DNA of 64,000 nt from Artemia franciscana (GCF_032884065.1 NW_027062657.1:1-64000), one strand, 5' to 3'; shown: positions 12,441 through 24,102, counted from the first letter of the stretch. Notes: generated by a model from the letters alone, not told the origin. Numbers and translations are program-made.

Positions 12441-13039
12441 ATCTGGCAGGGTCTATTAGATGACACCCACCCCTTTTAGTACTCAAAAATGCCCAGTCAG
12501 CAATACATCTAGTGACACCCAATAATAAAACCAAACTGTCCTGTATATATGTAAATAGTGATGATCCACTCATAAACTATGACATGAACTCTGACTCATA
12601 GTTACAGGTTCTTCCACCTTAGTTGCTAGAAGTTGTGATTTAAGGCAATTTAATGTAGCAGAACCAGGCAAATAGAACTGTCTGTCCAGATGTTAATTCT
12701 TGTGAGTTCTGCTAGCTTAGTTCAAATATGTTCTTTAAAATATTAAACAAGATTCATTTATAGAATGATTGTTTGCCCTAACTTGAAGTAAACAAATTCT
12801 AAAGATTAGCAATTTTTATAGACTTTGACATGCTGTATACTGCTGCTTTCAAGCATAGAAGAGAACTTGCTGGACAGCAAGAAGTCCCCTGGAGCTTCAG
12901 TTGAATGGGGGATTTGTGCAATTCTGGGCCCATCTTGGTCACACTATACTTTTACACACTTGGTGATGCTCTTCTATCAGCAAGAGTTCAATCCTTCCTC
13001 AAGCAATCTCAATCCTATTACTTCAAAGTCATTATATAT
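12441..13039. other. Noncoding stretch after the LINE remnant
   Basis: No recognisable feature. It may include the LINE 3' untranslated region and unrelated flank. Confidence 0.4.
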
Positions 13040-13423
13040 TCATGCTTACACACAATATCAAGGAGGCACACTCGTGCCTCTTTAAAGAGGCGAACCACAG
13101 CAATGTTAAGCGATCTTCGGTTCCAGTGGTCGCAGAGGGATGGGGAGGGATGCATTTCGTAGCCCAAGCTCCAACTAAGAAACCTGCCAAATTTCATCCC
13201 CCTCCAACTTTTTCTTCATGGGGAAAATCTGGCCGAAAGTTTCGACCTCCCAACCCCCCCCCCCCCTTTAACGTTGTCTGATCGGGCTGAAATTCACAAG
13301 TTAAGGTCCCCTAGGGCCCAGGAGCTTATCCGCGAAATTTCAGCTCGATCCGATAACTCCTTCCCTGTTTTCCAGAAACCACGCATAGCCACTTAATGCT
13401 CATGTTCTCCTTTTGTTTTTTTT

Positions 13424-13767
13424 TGCCACGCCTACAGGTCACAGCCGACATCGGATCTGGGTGTACGAAGACTCATTCGACGCGGAATTCTCTAAGTAAT
13501 TTTGCTTGAAAGTTTTGTCAGAAAATCTTAACCCCCCGATATTCTAGCTTAGAAAAACCCCATTTCCCCATAAGAGCCCATGTTAAGTTTTTTGTTGTTA
13601 AAAGTTACGAATTTCAACATCAAGTGTATCAAAATGATCAGCTCGACATGGTGAAACTGACTGAAAGCTTCAAAAAATTCTGTCTTAATCCGTAAAATTT
13701 TTATTTGAGAAAAATGACAGAAACCCTATTTTTTCTGCCACGCCTACAGGTCACAGCCGACATCGGA
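13424..13767. repeat. Perfect 32-bp direct repeat with 312-bp spacing
   Basis: The motif starting TGCCACGCCTACAGGTCACA is present at 13424-13455 and 13736-13767 without mismatch. Each copy follows a T-rich run. The block from 13.04 kb is GC-richer than its surroundings and shows no long ORF. Confidence 0.8.
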
Positions 13768-13796
13768 CCATGGATTGTAGAAAAACGTACAGAAAT

Positions 13797-14449
13797 AATA
13801 TGAAAAAAAACTTCGTTTTCTTAAAGAGTTAAAGAGGCTGCATCCCAAAGTCGAACCTTAAAACGTACAGGAATTAGGAGAGGCAGTTGGGGGTTGCCGC
13901 CCCCCAAACCCCCCGCTTTTAAAGACTCTTTTGTACAGGTTTTTTGTTGTGGGGGGCTGCCGCCCCCTAACCCCCCGCTCTTGGCTTCGGAAAGGCCCTC
14001 TTTTAATTAACAAAGAATACAAAACAGGTTTTTGTTTGCTACCCTACCCCCACCCCCAGCTCTTAGCTTGTGTGCTCTGTGTCTGGAAAACAGTTTCAAT
14101 AATTATGTTAAAATGTAAATGGAGTGGTCAACTTCATTGTTACTAATAACTAGTTTCGGCGCAATGGTTCTCCTTTCCTCTTGTGTTTGACATTTTTCGA
14201 AGTTATTCCATTATTCATTCATTTCAATTTTTTGTTAATTAAAAGAGGGCCTTTCCGAAGCCAAGAGCGGAGGGTTAGGTGGCGGCAGCCCCCCACAACA
14301 AAAAACCTGTACAAAAGAGTCTTTAAAAGCGGGGGGTTTGGGGGGTGGCAGCCCCCCAACTGCCTCTCCTAATTCCTGTACGTTTTAAGGTTCGACTTTG
14401 GGATGCAGCCTCTTTAACTCTTTAAGAAAACGAAGTTTTTTTTCATATT
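13797..14449. repeat. Long inverted repeat, ~217-bp arms with ~217-bp spacer
   Basis: The left arm (13797-14013) and right arm (14231-14449) are reverse complements with very few mismatches. Within each arm a G/C-run module (GGGGGCTGCCGCCCCC followed by AACCCCCCGC) occurs twice in degenerate form, giving potential quadruplex tracts and sub-hairpins. The spacer (14014-14230) is AT-rich and unrelated. The structure resembles a fold-back or hairpin mobile element. The 71- and 63-codon ORFs here simply read the arms in opposite directions. Confidence 0.85.
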
Positions 14450-15114
14450 ATACTGCTATGGAGGGGCAGGCCATAATAGATAACTTTGCTAGGAAGATGT
14501 TTTTGAGCCCCAAAGAAACGGTACCAAAACAAACTAAAGAATTATTCTAGAAGAATTATCCTTCAATCAGAATCTTTTGCAAATACTGTAATGTTTACTA
14601 GGTTTTAATATCCCCAAGGGGTGACACACCTCACAGTCACCCTGCAATGCCATTTACAGCCATGGTTCCAGTTAGACAAACTTGTCAAAGGGCCACACTG
14701 ATGGCACTATGGCGTCATGCAAGCAGAATTCTCTTTTAAGGAATTGGGACAGAATACAGAGCTTATGACAGAACAGAGAATCCATACAATCTCATAAAAC
14801 TGGAACATCTCCAACCAATTACATCCAGCTTAGATAAAATAAAATATTTATTTCAAAAAAATCTCTTATCACAGACCCAGAAAGGGCCAAATTTGGACTT
14901 TGGAGTCTACAAATCAGATGGTTGTACTAAAACTGGCAAAAATGCAAAAACCAACAATGAAAAGAAAAATCATAATGAATAATCATTTATGAGTCAGTAA
15001 TTAAACTATAATAATTTATTTAAAAAGATAAAAACTAATAAGCAAATAAATGCAACAACCTAGGCAGCATCATCAGCCAATAAACAAAAGAGAGAAACTA
15101 GTGGGATATTTTAT
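14450..15114. other. Noncoding stretch
   Basis: No gene or repeat is recognised between the inverted repeat and the next LINE fragment. Confidence 0.4.
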
Positions 15115-15720
15115 TCATTTTTTCTGTGATGAAGGGGACAAATTTTTTTCATATCTGGAAGTAAAGCAGCAAATGGGGGACAAAATAGGGATGGGCTCAA
15201 AAACAGCTTGAGGTGGCTGTAATCTGGCTGGGGAATGACATTTGGGGAAAATACTTGCCATCTGAGGGTTTGTTATTGCATTTCTTTTGCAAAACAGAGG
15301 CACAAGAAAACGCCCTGCACTCAAGGGTTAATCTGGGAGCAGAGAGTATGGCACCCTGTCTTCTTTGAAAATTATTTGCAAGATTCTTTTTTGGATTGAT
15401 TCAGTTTTTTTCCAATTCTATGTAAGAGAGACCAGGGTGCCAAACTGGATTAGCGTATTCAAGATGCAGGCAGACATAAGATGTGTAAATCCTTAAGGAG
15501 TGGGAAGGGGGATGCTAAATTTATTTACAAGCTTAAGGAGGGCAATAGACACATTAGCTCTATGGATAACGTCTTTAATGTGGATATCCCACTTTAAATT
15601 TGAAGAAATTGTGATGCAAAGTAGTTTAAATGAGAACCCAGAAATTTCAGGAGGGATAGGATTAAGAAAACAGGGTAAGGATTTGTGGAAACTAATTGGC
15701 ATTATCATACATTTAGAGGG
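15115..15720 (-). pseudogene. LINE reverse transcriptase carboxy-terminal fragment (minus)
   Basis: Read on the minus strand from 15708, the frames give KLLCITISSNLKWDIHIKDV then RANVSIALLKLVNKFSIPLP. After a frame break come IQKRILQIIFKEDRVPYSLL and an NPQMASIFPKCHSPARLQPP tail. This is the region after the catalytic site in Jockey/CR1-type LINE ORF2 proteins. The stop codons and missing catalytic core mark it as a truncated relic. It lies next to an oppositely oriented LINE fragment starting near 15740. Confidence 0.75.
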
Positions 15721-15739
15721 GTTATTTCAAGAAATTTTT

Positions 15740-16350
15740 TAAAGGGACTAAATGGTTTCCATTTTCCTGCATTTCCAATGGCATAATGCTTCTCGTTTGT
15801 CATATACTGATGATATCTTTAATATCAGCTGAACTATTAAACAACTTTCTGAAATTTTTGAATCAGCAAGATGATTACCTAAATTTTGGTCTTGAATTTG
15901 ACACAGGGAAATACAGGCTCCTAGTTTTCAACTGGTGTAAAAGTAGCCCTGTTCCATCAATAGCTCTTGGTTCCTCTATAGTTCAGCCAGTAGAAAATAT
16001 CACATATCTTGGCCTTCCAATCAGTCCAACTCTCTCTCTTGCACTTGACAACATCTGATGACTCAAGCCTTTTGCAGAATTGCCCATGCTTATTTATCCT
16101 TAGTTTCTGTGAAATTGTGCTTCAATTGGCATATTTTTGCACCTCTTTTTAATTCATTTACCCTTCCCCACATTCTATATGTTGTCATTTTTGGGAAATA
16201 TTTTACTAAATGTGATAACATAAAAGTTTACTCCTTTTTCTTCAGGCTTGCTAAATATCTGCTTCAATTTCCTCAATGGTTACCAAATTTTAGGATAGTT
16301 CAGAGGCTTGGAGTAGCTGGCCCCAAAGAAACTGTTTTTCAATGAATAAA
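15740..16350 (+). pseudogene. LINE reverse transcriptase fragment with YTDD motif (plus)
   Basis: The RT catalytic motif appears as YTDD at 15803-15814, followed by IFNIS and KQLSEIFESA. The next frame carries a fingers/thumb segment with QPVENITYLGLPISPT. A third frame (16058-16345) carries FNSFTLPHILYVVIFGKYFT and RLAKYLLQFPQWLPN. The same arrangement occurs on the minus strand at 62.2-62.96 kb, so both probably belong to one LINE family. Frameshifts and stops make it a relic. A T-rich, possibly 3'-untranslated region follows to about 16740. Confidence 0.75.
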
Positions 16351-16748
16351 AACATAATGCAAAGACAGCTAACCATCCTTGGTACCAGCTACTGCTGCAT
16401 TGCATGTAGTTAAGAGTTGTATATTTTAATGTCATGTGTTTATGATTTAGTTATTATTATTTTCTTTTTGTTTTGATTCTTTTGGTTTCTGCTACTAATG
16501 TGCTGTGTCTAGCTGAGAGTTGTAAGTTTGCCTTTAATATATGTATTATTTTGTTACCATGTTACCATTCCAGCTCCTGAAAAGGTCACTAGATCTCGTA
16601 ATTTCTGTTCTATAAAGCCTTCTTCCAATATTCTGTTACTATTGACTCAGCTTCAACATTGCTTGTTATTGTAATTTTAGAGTCATAGGTGCTCAGGGTC
16701 CGTCAATCATGCAGGACTTCTTCCAGTTAATTAATTTGTTTTTAGACA
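16351..16748. other. Noncoding stretch, possible LINE 3' region
   Basis: T-rich, no ORF and no repeat partner seen inside the window. Confidence 0.35.
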
Positions 16749-17205
16749 CAGAACATAGTTTGCATAATTTTCTCATTTGTGTTAAGAAGGGAGAGAATGC
16801 TTAATTTGTTTTTAAATTTTTTTGTTAAATTCCATGTCTTACAAAAAATTAAAAATACCCTTGGAAAATAACCATTAAAATCGTCAGTTCAAAATACTTA
16901 TCAAGACTAGGTTTATTTGGAAATAATACTATCAAAAATGAGCAAGTCTTTATAACTTTGGGTCTTGTCCTGGTTCATGGGCCACCTTTTTGATTAAAAT
17001 GTTGCTGATAAATTGTGATGTAGTTGTGTATTCGTTCTGCTCTAATGAACCTCGGGGGTCAAAAAGGGGATTAATTAGACCATGCGAAAGCATTTGGCTT
17101 TTGAATGACATGATTGTTGTATTACTCCATGTCAAGTTTTCTCTATATTTGGCTACAGTGATTTTTTTTTTTTTTTTTTTTTTTTTTGAGAAAGACTGAT
17201 TTCTC
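16749..17205. repeat. ~450-bp dispersed repeat with poly-T tract, copy 1
   Basis: Closely matches 48475-48925, from CATAGTTTGCATAATTTTCT through the poly-T tract (17161-17187) to AAAGACTGATTTCT. Both copies contain the same ~65-codon ORF shadow. At 48.48 kb the repeat is joined directly to sequence related to window positions 1-115, so it may be one module of a larger element. Confidence 0.8.
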
Positions 17206-17639
17206 TTATTCAGTTCTTGGCAAAATGCCCATTGACAATAGCTTACTACGTTTTTACGTTAACGTACTACAAAATAACTTATACGGCACGTATAAAAATC
17301 TGATTGCATAGTTTTGTTGACTATTTCCGACTACCCAGAACTATAAATAGTACTGCTCGATACTCAATATTTATACAATTATTATCCTTTTAGGTCTGTA
17401 AATATGTTCAGTTGTTTTTGCGAGAGCCTCAGGTTCTTCCATAGGAGTCTTGGATTCTAAGGATTTTTTCTGGTAGTTTCTTAAAAAAAAATTGAATAAC
17501 TTTTATAAGTAAAAGGGCTATGTAGAGGTAGAACTCGGTTTTATTTTATTTATTTCTTTTGTTGTCTAAATGTATTTGCTTTATTTGCCTGTGCCTCCAA
17601 CTTTAGTTTATATGAGCAGGATATTGCTGTTTCCAAGAT

Positions 17640-17857
17640 ATGACTTTTTATAGCACTTCTTGTATAAATTATTCCCAATAACCATTACTATATGTAAACA
17701 ATGGTCAAAATTTGTAACATGCAGCCCCTCCCCAGGAGCTCTGGGGGATTGAGTCGTCCCCAAAGACATAGTTATTAGGTTTTTTGACTATGCTGAACAA
17801 AATGGCTATTTCAAAATTTTTATCCGGTGACTTCCGAAAAAAATTATTTTGGGTATA
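17640..17857 (-). repeat. Fold-back (FB) family fragment
   Basis: Reverse-complement match to the FB arm segment with GTCTTTGGGGACGACTTA and GGGGCTGCAAGTTACAAA, best seen at 35560-35640. It is truncated on both sides and abuts an R1 copy. Confidence 0.65.
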
Positions 17858-18648
17858 CATTTTTGCAGATAAGAGCTTGAAGCCTCTATAGAATAGGAAG
17901 TTATTCGTGCTTATTAGGTATTTCATTTGCAAACAAGAGAATTTGGAGAATTAATTGAGTATTGATTAGATATTAGAAGTACAAAGTAAATCCATTGAAC
18001 AATCCTCAGAGGATATAGCCCACTACCTTAATACCTACCAACTTAATCCCTACCGAGGTGTAATGGACTACTTATTTTCTATTTTCTTTTAGTTAGCTTC
18101 CTGTATGATTTGTTTGATCGAATAATGAATCTATGGGCGATAACATGAAAAATCACCAGATTTAGAAAAAAACCTAGAAATTCTTTAAAAATCCAGGGGA
18201 CTTTAAAAATCCTTATATCCCTAAATGAAAAAGCCTTCCCCTAACAGACCTCAAAAATCCCTGTTATAGGGGGAAAATCCCTAGAATGGAAACATTGGAC
18301 ACAATGCTATCAATCTCAAGAAAGACACCATATTGTGTTTTGATGCTTCAAACCTTGAAGTTACCTTTGTTTTGAAATAGATGGCCCTGATGCATCCACT
18401 GTTGGGACCATTACATAATGTCCTAATTTGCTTTGAAACGAAAAAATATAATGCAGTATGTTTGCTACAATATTTTTCACCACAACTAATGAGATTTCAA
18501 TATATTATTCTTATTTATAATAGATGTGTTATTCTACATAAGTTATAACTCTTGCTCTAATACTCCTCCCTACGGCTTATTCCCTCGGATACGCTATAAA
18601 ATTATGGAAAACCCCAAAATAACTCGGGGTTTTACTAGTCAAGTAAAC
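17858..18648 (+). repeat. R1 dispersed repeat, copy A left half
   Basis: Matches 27583-27780 and 28225-28800 (shared runs such as AGGAAGTTATTCGTGCTTAT and CCCCAAAATAACTCGGGG). The ~440 bp present between those blocks in copy B is absent here. An inverted copy lies at 36.95-39.5 kb. No coding capacity was found, so the element type is unknown. Confidence 0.75.
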
Positions 18649-18942
18649 TTTTTCTGTGTGTATTTTACGTGGTATGTAATTACTAAATAAATGGGCTCGG
18701 AAAATGGAAATTAAAGTTGGCTGCTCTTTAAATCAGGATTTGATATTACACATTGTTGACTCTCCCCTCTATGCATAGCATGTTCAAATTTACAAGTTTA
18801 AATTCTGTATTGAGATCCAATTGAGTTTTATTCCAAAACAAAAAACCTTGAAAAAAAATATCGTTTCCTCTTTTGAGAGGGTAATTATTTGACAATATGC
18901 GTAAACTGTTAAAAATTTGTTTCATATTAATCATCATTTTAG

Positions 18943-19121
18943 GTCAAATGCTTGTCGATTGGCTTTTGAGTGAATTGGACGAACTGAATTATCAAAGACA
19001 TTCCCTTGTGCAACTGGAAGTTCGACAGCTGATTATTAATTTCTACACTATGCTTTTGCATGCTGGGGCTATAAGACCTGTTGAGGATGGTAACATCAAC
19101 GGGGTGGATATGGACTTCGAG
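18943..19121 (+). CDS. Candidate internal exon, unidentified protein
   Basis: A fully open 59-codon segment lies between an acceptor-like CATCATTTTAG and a donor GAG|GTACGG. It starts in phase 1 and ends in phase 0. The peptide opens QMLVDWLLSELDELNYQRHS and continues with LEVRQLIINFYTMLLHAGAI. It has the regular hydrophobic spacing of a helical or coiled-coil domain and none of the stop density seen around it. Base composition is also less AT-rich than its flanks. The open frame in fact runs 18897-19169, so the splice boundaries are predictions. No family is recognised. It lies in the ~2.2-kb segment that separates two R1 halves here but is absent from R1 copy B. Confidence 0.4.
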
Positions 19122-19742
19122 GTACGGTGCTTACTGGTTTCTCACGACTCCAAAATGTCTAGTATCTAAAGGTAGCTTGGTTTAATTTTACGTTAAATAC
19201 AAAAATAACGAAATATTATAGTTGCATTTAATGTGAAAACTTTTTTTCTTTTTTTAAAAGTCATTTTTTATTATTGACTGTTGAACAAGAAATTGAAATA
19301 AACCCCAACAGGAACTGAAAATTTGGCATTGGGTCAGCTATGGCCTTTATTTCAGCGGTTGAAATAATACTGACAAAATGGTTGCCTTAGCAAACTAGTC
19401 ATTACCATGCAAAATAGGCTCTTCAAAACTGCACAATGCCGCTAGACTTTGGCCGCAGAATATTAAAACCGATTGATTCGTAGACAAAAAATGAGGAAGT
19501 TCGGGACAATGTATATAATAACCTGTTTTTCTATTTCTAGAAAAAGAACTAAAAACATGAAAAATAAAATGATTGAATATGAGATCCCTGATAACTGAGA
19601 TCCAAGTTTTTCATTAGATCTCAATCATCAGTGTTGTAATTTTGTCAAAATCCTGGGAAAGGGGGGGGGGGGGAAGTTGTAGCCAATTTTTCCAAATCCA
19701 GTGAAAATGGCAATGAAAACAGAAAAATGAGCCATAAAGTAC

Positions 19743-20323
19743 CACAAAGGCAAGGATATACTAAAGAAAACTGACCTATTTCTCTTGGATGCTTGAATTA
19801 TACAGGCTTATCTTAGTTATTAAGATTTTTAGTAGAAAATAAATTTCAGCTGGGAATGGGGGTAAACTGGGACCTCGAGGATGCTGTTCCCCCCCCCCCC
19901 TTTTGGCCTATAGCAAATTACGCCCCTGTTAAACATGTAATATCTTTTGAAACACTATGTTGCATTTATATTGATCCTAAACTCCAGTTAGTTTACCAGT
20001 AAATTACGGAATAAATGTGGTGGGATAAGTAGCTAACGCGGTTAAGTCATCAGGATATCAGTGTCATCTGGTATTGAAAACGCCAAAAACTTGGCGTCTT
20101 TCAAGCTTTGGAATAACACCATAAAGGCAAGGATATACTAAAGAAAATTTACCTGTTTCTCTGGATGCATGAATTAAACAGGCCTATCTTAGTTATTACA
20201 AGATTATTAGTAGAAAATAAATTTCAGCTGGGAGGAGGGGGTAAACTAGGCTGGAGGAGTCAGTTGCCCCCCCCTGGCCCATAGTAAATTACGCCCCTGT
20301 TAAACATGTAATATCTTTTGAAA
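19743..20323. repeat. Direct repeat pair, ~210 bp, 375 bp apart
   Basis: 19743-19953 and 20118-20323 match over GGCAAGGATATACTAAAGAA, TAGAAAATAAATTTCAGCTG, a poly-C/G run, and ACGCCCCTGTTAAACATGTA. Both end at AATATCTTTTGAAA. Noncoding. Confidence 0.75.
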
Positions 20324-20384
20324 AATTATTCAGATAATTTTCACTACCATACGAAATTTTAACTTAATAAATTATTTACTTAGA

Positions 20385-20735
20385 ATTGACTTTTCTTCCT
20401 AAATATTGACTCAAAAGAGAATCTGTGAAAGAGAAATATCAAATTTTAGCTGCAAGCTAAAGCACTATTGTTTGTTTCTTTAAATAATCAAAAAATTACT
20501 TACTTGAAATCATATTTTCTTCCTTCATGCTGACTTAAAAGAGAACCTGAAAAAGAGAAATAGCAAATAATAGTCAAAAGCTAAAGCACAATTGTTTTTC
20601 TTTAAATAATTGTAAATTGCTAACGTGAAACTGAAATTTCTTCCTCCATGTTCAATCAAAAAAAAAGAAAAAAAAACTAGTGAAAAAGAGAAATGTTGAA
20701 TATTAAACCTAAGCTAAACGAAAAGTTTTTTGTCT
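20385..20735. repeat. Degenerate tandem repeat, about 3 units of ~121 bp
   Basis: Three successive blocks begin TTTTCTTCCT/TTTCTTCCTTCATG/TTTCTTCCTCCATG near 20390, 20511 and 20632. Each continues with AAGAGAA..GAAAAAGAGAAAT and an AAGCTAAAGCAC-like segment. The units are diverged. Confidence 0.65.
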
Positions 20736-20873
20736 TAATCTCATCGCGTTGATACCCCCTCATTTTGTTCTATTTAAAGTCTTAGCATTTTATTGAAAAC
20801 AATAAGGTTTAAGAAGGCTGGAGATGGTGGTTTAAGAAGGCCTCTATATACAGTGCTTTATTGACGATTTTCC

Positions 20874-21578
20874 AGCATTATGGAACTATCCCAGCTCTGG
20901 TTATTATCAAAAGTAACTTCCTTAGAAACCGAGAATGCTGAAGTCTTTCCTATTTGGAAAACACTTGTTAAGTTTTTGTGAAACCCGTCTTATTTTAGTT
21001 CAAAGAAATGTTTCAAGTTAAGGCTTGGGATTTAGCTTAAAATGACATAGTTTGCTAAGATTCAGAATACTTATTTCATTCTGCTAAATTTTTTAACAGT
21101 AATGTTTTGTATAAGTGTAAAGAGGACCTTTGGATGAAAATTTCCAAACTTCAAGATTTGAACCTGGATTCAAAAAGGATATTACTATAGGTCAACGGTC
21201 TGACGTCTAGTCCGACACATTTAAATCTTAAATTATTTGCTATCTTTTGTGGAATAAGAAGATTTTAACCTAAGCTGAAAAAAATATGTTTACTAAGTAG
21301 CGATTGCTTGAAGGTAGTTTGTACGTGTAACGTTACACCTGGACTTGCCTATTGCATTTCTCTGTAGGAGGAGGGATAATATGTTAAAATACTAATGGGG
21401 ATTGAAATTTAAACTAATTAAATGAACTAATGGGTTAAAATTTTAGGCATCTGGAAAGGGGTATGAAACACTATTCTGTAAATATGAAGAAAGCATGAAT
21501 CACTTTAAATTTCATAGATTAGATAGATTGTTTTTTTATTCTTAAGTTGTTTGTTATTAACTTGGATATCATTTGTGA
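20874..21578 (+). repeat. R1 dispersed repeat, copy A right half
   Basis: Matches 28823-29503 closely from CATTATGGAACTATCCCAGC to GATATCATTTGTGAAAT. In copy B this half directly follows the left half. Here the two halves are separated by ~2.2 kb (18649-20873). Confidence 0.8.
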
Positions 21579-21837
21579 AATAGATATTCAGATCGTATGC
21601 TCACGAAAAAAAGATATGTATTATCTTATTTTTCTCTTATATTCTCTTATTTATTAATAAAAAAAAATGTAGATGTCAGACAAAACTGAAACGGAATATG
21701 GGCGTAATCTTTAACAGCATTTTACGTACAAGGCAAAACAGCCCCCATTGAAGAGGATATTTTGTACAAAGGATTTAAGCTGTCTAGCAAAATGTGCAAA
21801 CGGAAGGCTACAAGTAAATTCTATTGCACGCGGAACG

Positions 21838-22080
21838 CAAAATGCTATCAATGACAAGGAAGACATCACATTGTTATTATATGCTTCAAATCTATAAAAG
21901 TTATCTTTGTTTTGAAATAGATAGCGCTCTTGTATTTGCCATGGTCTAACTTGTGTTAAAAGTAAAACATGTAACATGTTGGCTTCAAAATAAAAACTAA
22001 AAGAAACAAATCTATTTTTCACTATAACTAATGATTTTGAATAGATATATTATTTTATGAATAGATGCAAATAGCGTTTC
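21838..22080 (+). repeat. Diverged R1 fragment (copy D)
   Basis: Resembles 18305-18545 (AATGCTATCAATCTC/AATGACAAGG, CACATTGTTATTATATGCTTC, TTTGTTTTGAAATAGATAG, CACTATAACTAATGA). It is more diverged than the A/B pair, so it is probably an older copy. Confidence 0.55.
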
Positions 22081-22149
22081 TTTGTATGAATCGTTCTATT
22101 TTTTTTATTGATTATTTGTTTCTAATTTTCAGTTCTCTGTTGAAAAATA

Positions 22150-23620
22150 ATAAAAAAAATTGAAAAAGGGGAAACACACCTTAAAAGTCATAGAATGTCA
22201 CACCATCGCATTCAGCATATCAGAGAACCCTATCGTAGAAGTTTCAAGCTCCTATCTACAAAAACGTAGAACTTCATATTTTTTGCCAGAAGATCTATCA
22301 CGGGTTTGTGTTTATTTGTTTGTTTTTTGTTTTTGCTTTTTTGTTTTTCTCAAGGGTGATCATATCGACCCAGTGGTCCTAGAATGTCGTGAGAGGGTTC
22401 ATTCTAACGCAAATTAAAAGTTATAATGCCCTTTTTAATTGACCAAGAAATTTAGGGGCACCTAGTCCCCCTCCCACGCTCATTTTTTCCAAACGTCGAC
22501 AGACAAAATTTTGAATTAGCCATGTTGCTCAACATAGTCGAAAAACATGATAACTATGTTTTTGGGGATGACTTACTCCCTCGCAGTCATGGGGAGAGTG
22601 ACTGCAAGTTACAAATTTTATATACAGTAATGGTGATTGGGTAGTACACATACTTTTTCAGGGGGATTATTTTGGTTTGGGGGGGGGGGGAGTTGGCTAC
22701 GCGGGAGGATTTTCATGGAGGAAGAGAAATTCCATGAAGGGGGTGCAGGGTTTTCTAGCATTATTTAAAAAAAGACAATGGAAAAATAAATATGAAAAAG
22801 TTTTTTCAACTGAAAGTAAGGAGCAGCATTAAAGCTTAAAACGATCAGAAATTTTCACACATATAAGGGGTTCGTCTCCTCCTAAATACCTCGCTCTTTA
22901 CCCTAAAGCATTTTTAGCAATTTCAACTGATCAATTCCAACTGGTCATTTTTAAAGAATTGGGTCAAAATTTAAGCTTTAGTATAAAGAGCGAGGTATTA
23001 ACAAGGGGGCAAACCCCCTCATATACGTAATACAATATCAGAATATAGGAGTTCGTTACGTAATTTAAGTCGTAAGTTACGTATATTTTTTACTAAAAAA
23101 ACGTTCGTTAAAAGTTAAAAGTTCTACTTGCCTTTTTAAGTAACCAAAAAATTTGAGGGCAACTTGGCCTCCTCCCAAACCCTTTTTTCTCAAAATCGTC
23201 CTATCAAAACTAAGATAAAGCCATTTAGCCCCCCCCCCACCTCCGAAAAAATATGCAAATTTTGTTTAATTATTCATATGCGGAGAGCCAAAATCAAACA
23301 TGCATAAATTAAAAAACATTCAAACACTAAATTTAAAAACAATATGTTTTTTTTAACTGAAAGTAAGGAGCGACATTAAAACTTAAAACGAACAGAAATT
23401 ATTCCGCGTATGAAAGGGACTGTTCTCTCCTTAACGCCACGCTCTTTGCGCTTAAGTTTTTACTGTTTTAAAAAGTAGAACTGAGAGAAAGAGTCAAACT
23501 TTAGCGTAAAGAGCGAGGCGTCGAGGAGGGAACAGCACCTTTCATACGCAGAGTAATTTCTGTTCGTTTAAAGTTTTAATGTCGCTCCATACTTTCGGTT
23601 AAAAAAAACTTGTTTTTGTT
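22150..23620 (+). mobile_element. FB fold-back element, 5'-truncated arm plus palindromic centre
   Basis: Starting near GGGGAAACACACCTTAAAAG, this copy follows the FB arm order seen at 35.16-36.5 kb. It ends in the palindromic centre: GAAAGTAAGGAGCGACATTA at 23360 faces its reverse complement ending at 23615, around a short TTTTTACTGTTTTAAAAAGT loop. The outer terminus (CAAACTGTTCGTGG) and most of the second arm are missing. No ORF suggests a transposase. Confidence 0.75.
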
Positions 23621-23624
23621 CTGT

Positions 23625-23815
23625 GGAAGTTTTCTTGCACTCTGTTAAATATTTTCCTGTTGGACACCCCTAATACTTCTAATTAAAAATTTCACCCACC
23701 TCCCCATGGATAGCTTGAAGGGGGAGGTTGACTCCTCCCTGGTTTTGCAAAGTTGTATAAGCCGTATAATAGTTGTATAAGCCAAGACCTCATTGAGGTC
23801 TATGACATTTATTAA
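23625..23815. repeat. ~190-bp repeat flanking an FB centre, copy 1
   Basis: Matches 29934-30130 (TTCTGTGGAAGTTTTCTTGC, then GACACCCCTAATACTTCT, then ACCTCATTGAGGTCT). Both copies lie immediately beyond an FB palindromic centre, so the FB centre and this block form a repeated unit. The short minus-strand ORFs here are shadows of the repeat. Confidence 0.75.
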
Positions 23816-23869
23816 ATTTATACAGACATTTATATGAAAATGAGTTTCCAATATAATTGATATTTATAG

Positions 23870-24102
23870 GCGGCGACGGAAATACTCAAAATCAAACACC
23901 AATGGTACAGCCATCCTATCAGATGGTGCAAAGAGGAACACCATCAAGGAATAGTATCTAGCCGATGGTGCAGTCTCAGACATGCTCAATGTATGCATAG
24001 CCCATATCTGGTGCTTTTCCACCTCACATTACAAATCAACTTCCTCATGTCTCGCTGCCCACTCCTTGGGCAATTAGTAATCAGTCACCCTTCCTCTACC
24101 CA
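23870..24102 (+). pseudogene. Q/P-rich exon remnant
   Basis: Between an acceptor-like TGATATTTATAG and a donor-like CCCA|GTAAGATC lies a 77-codon frame starting GDGNTQNQTPMVQPSYQMVQ and later reading AFPPHITNQLPHVSLPTP. It is broken only by two TAG codons, each in a context where CAG (Gln) would fit the composition. The low-complexity Q/P/S-rich character matches the coding-like piece at 32991-33738, and both are on the plus strand. The amino-terminal region of an eIF4G-type translation factor is one possible source. That is only a compositional impression. It is most likely a decayed exon. Confidence 0.4.

Noticed and set aside
16990..17199. ~65-codon ORF conserved at 48712
   Set aside because: It lies inside a 450-bp dispersed repeat with equal similarity outside the ORF, runs into a poly-T tract, and has no domain.
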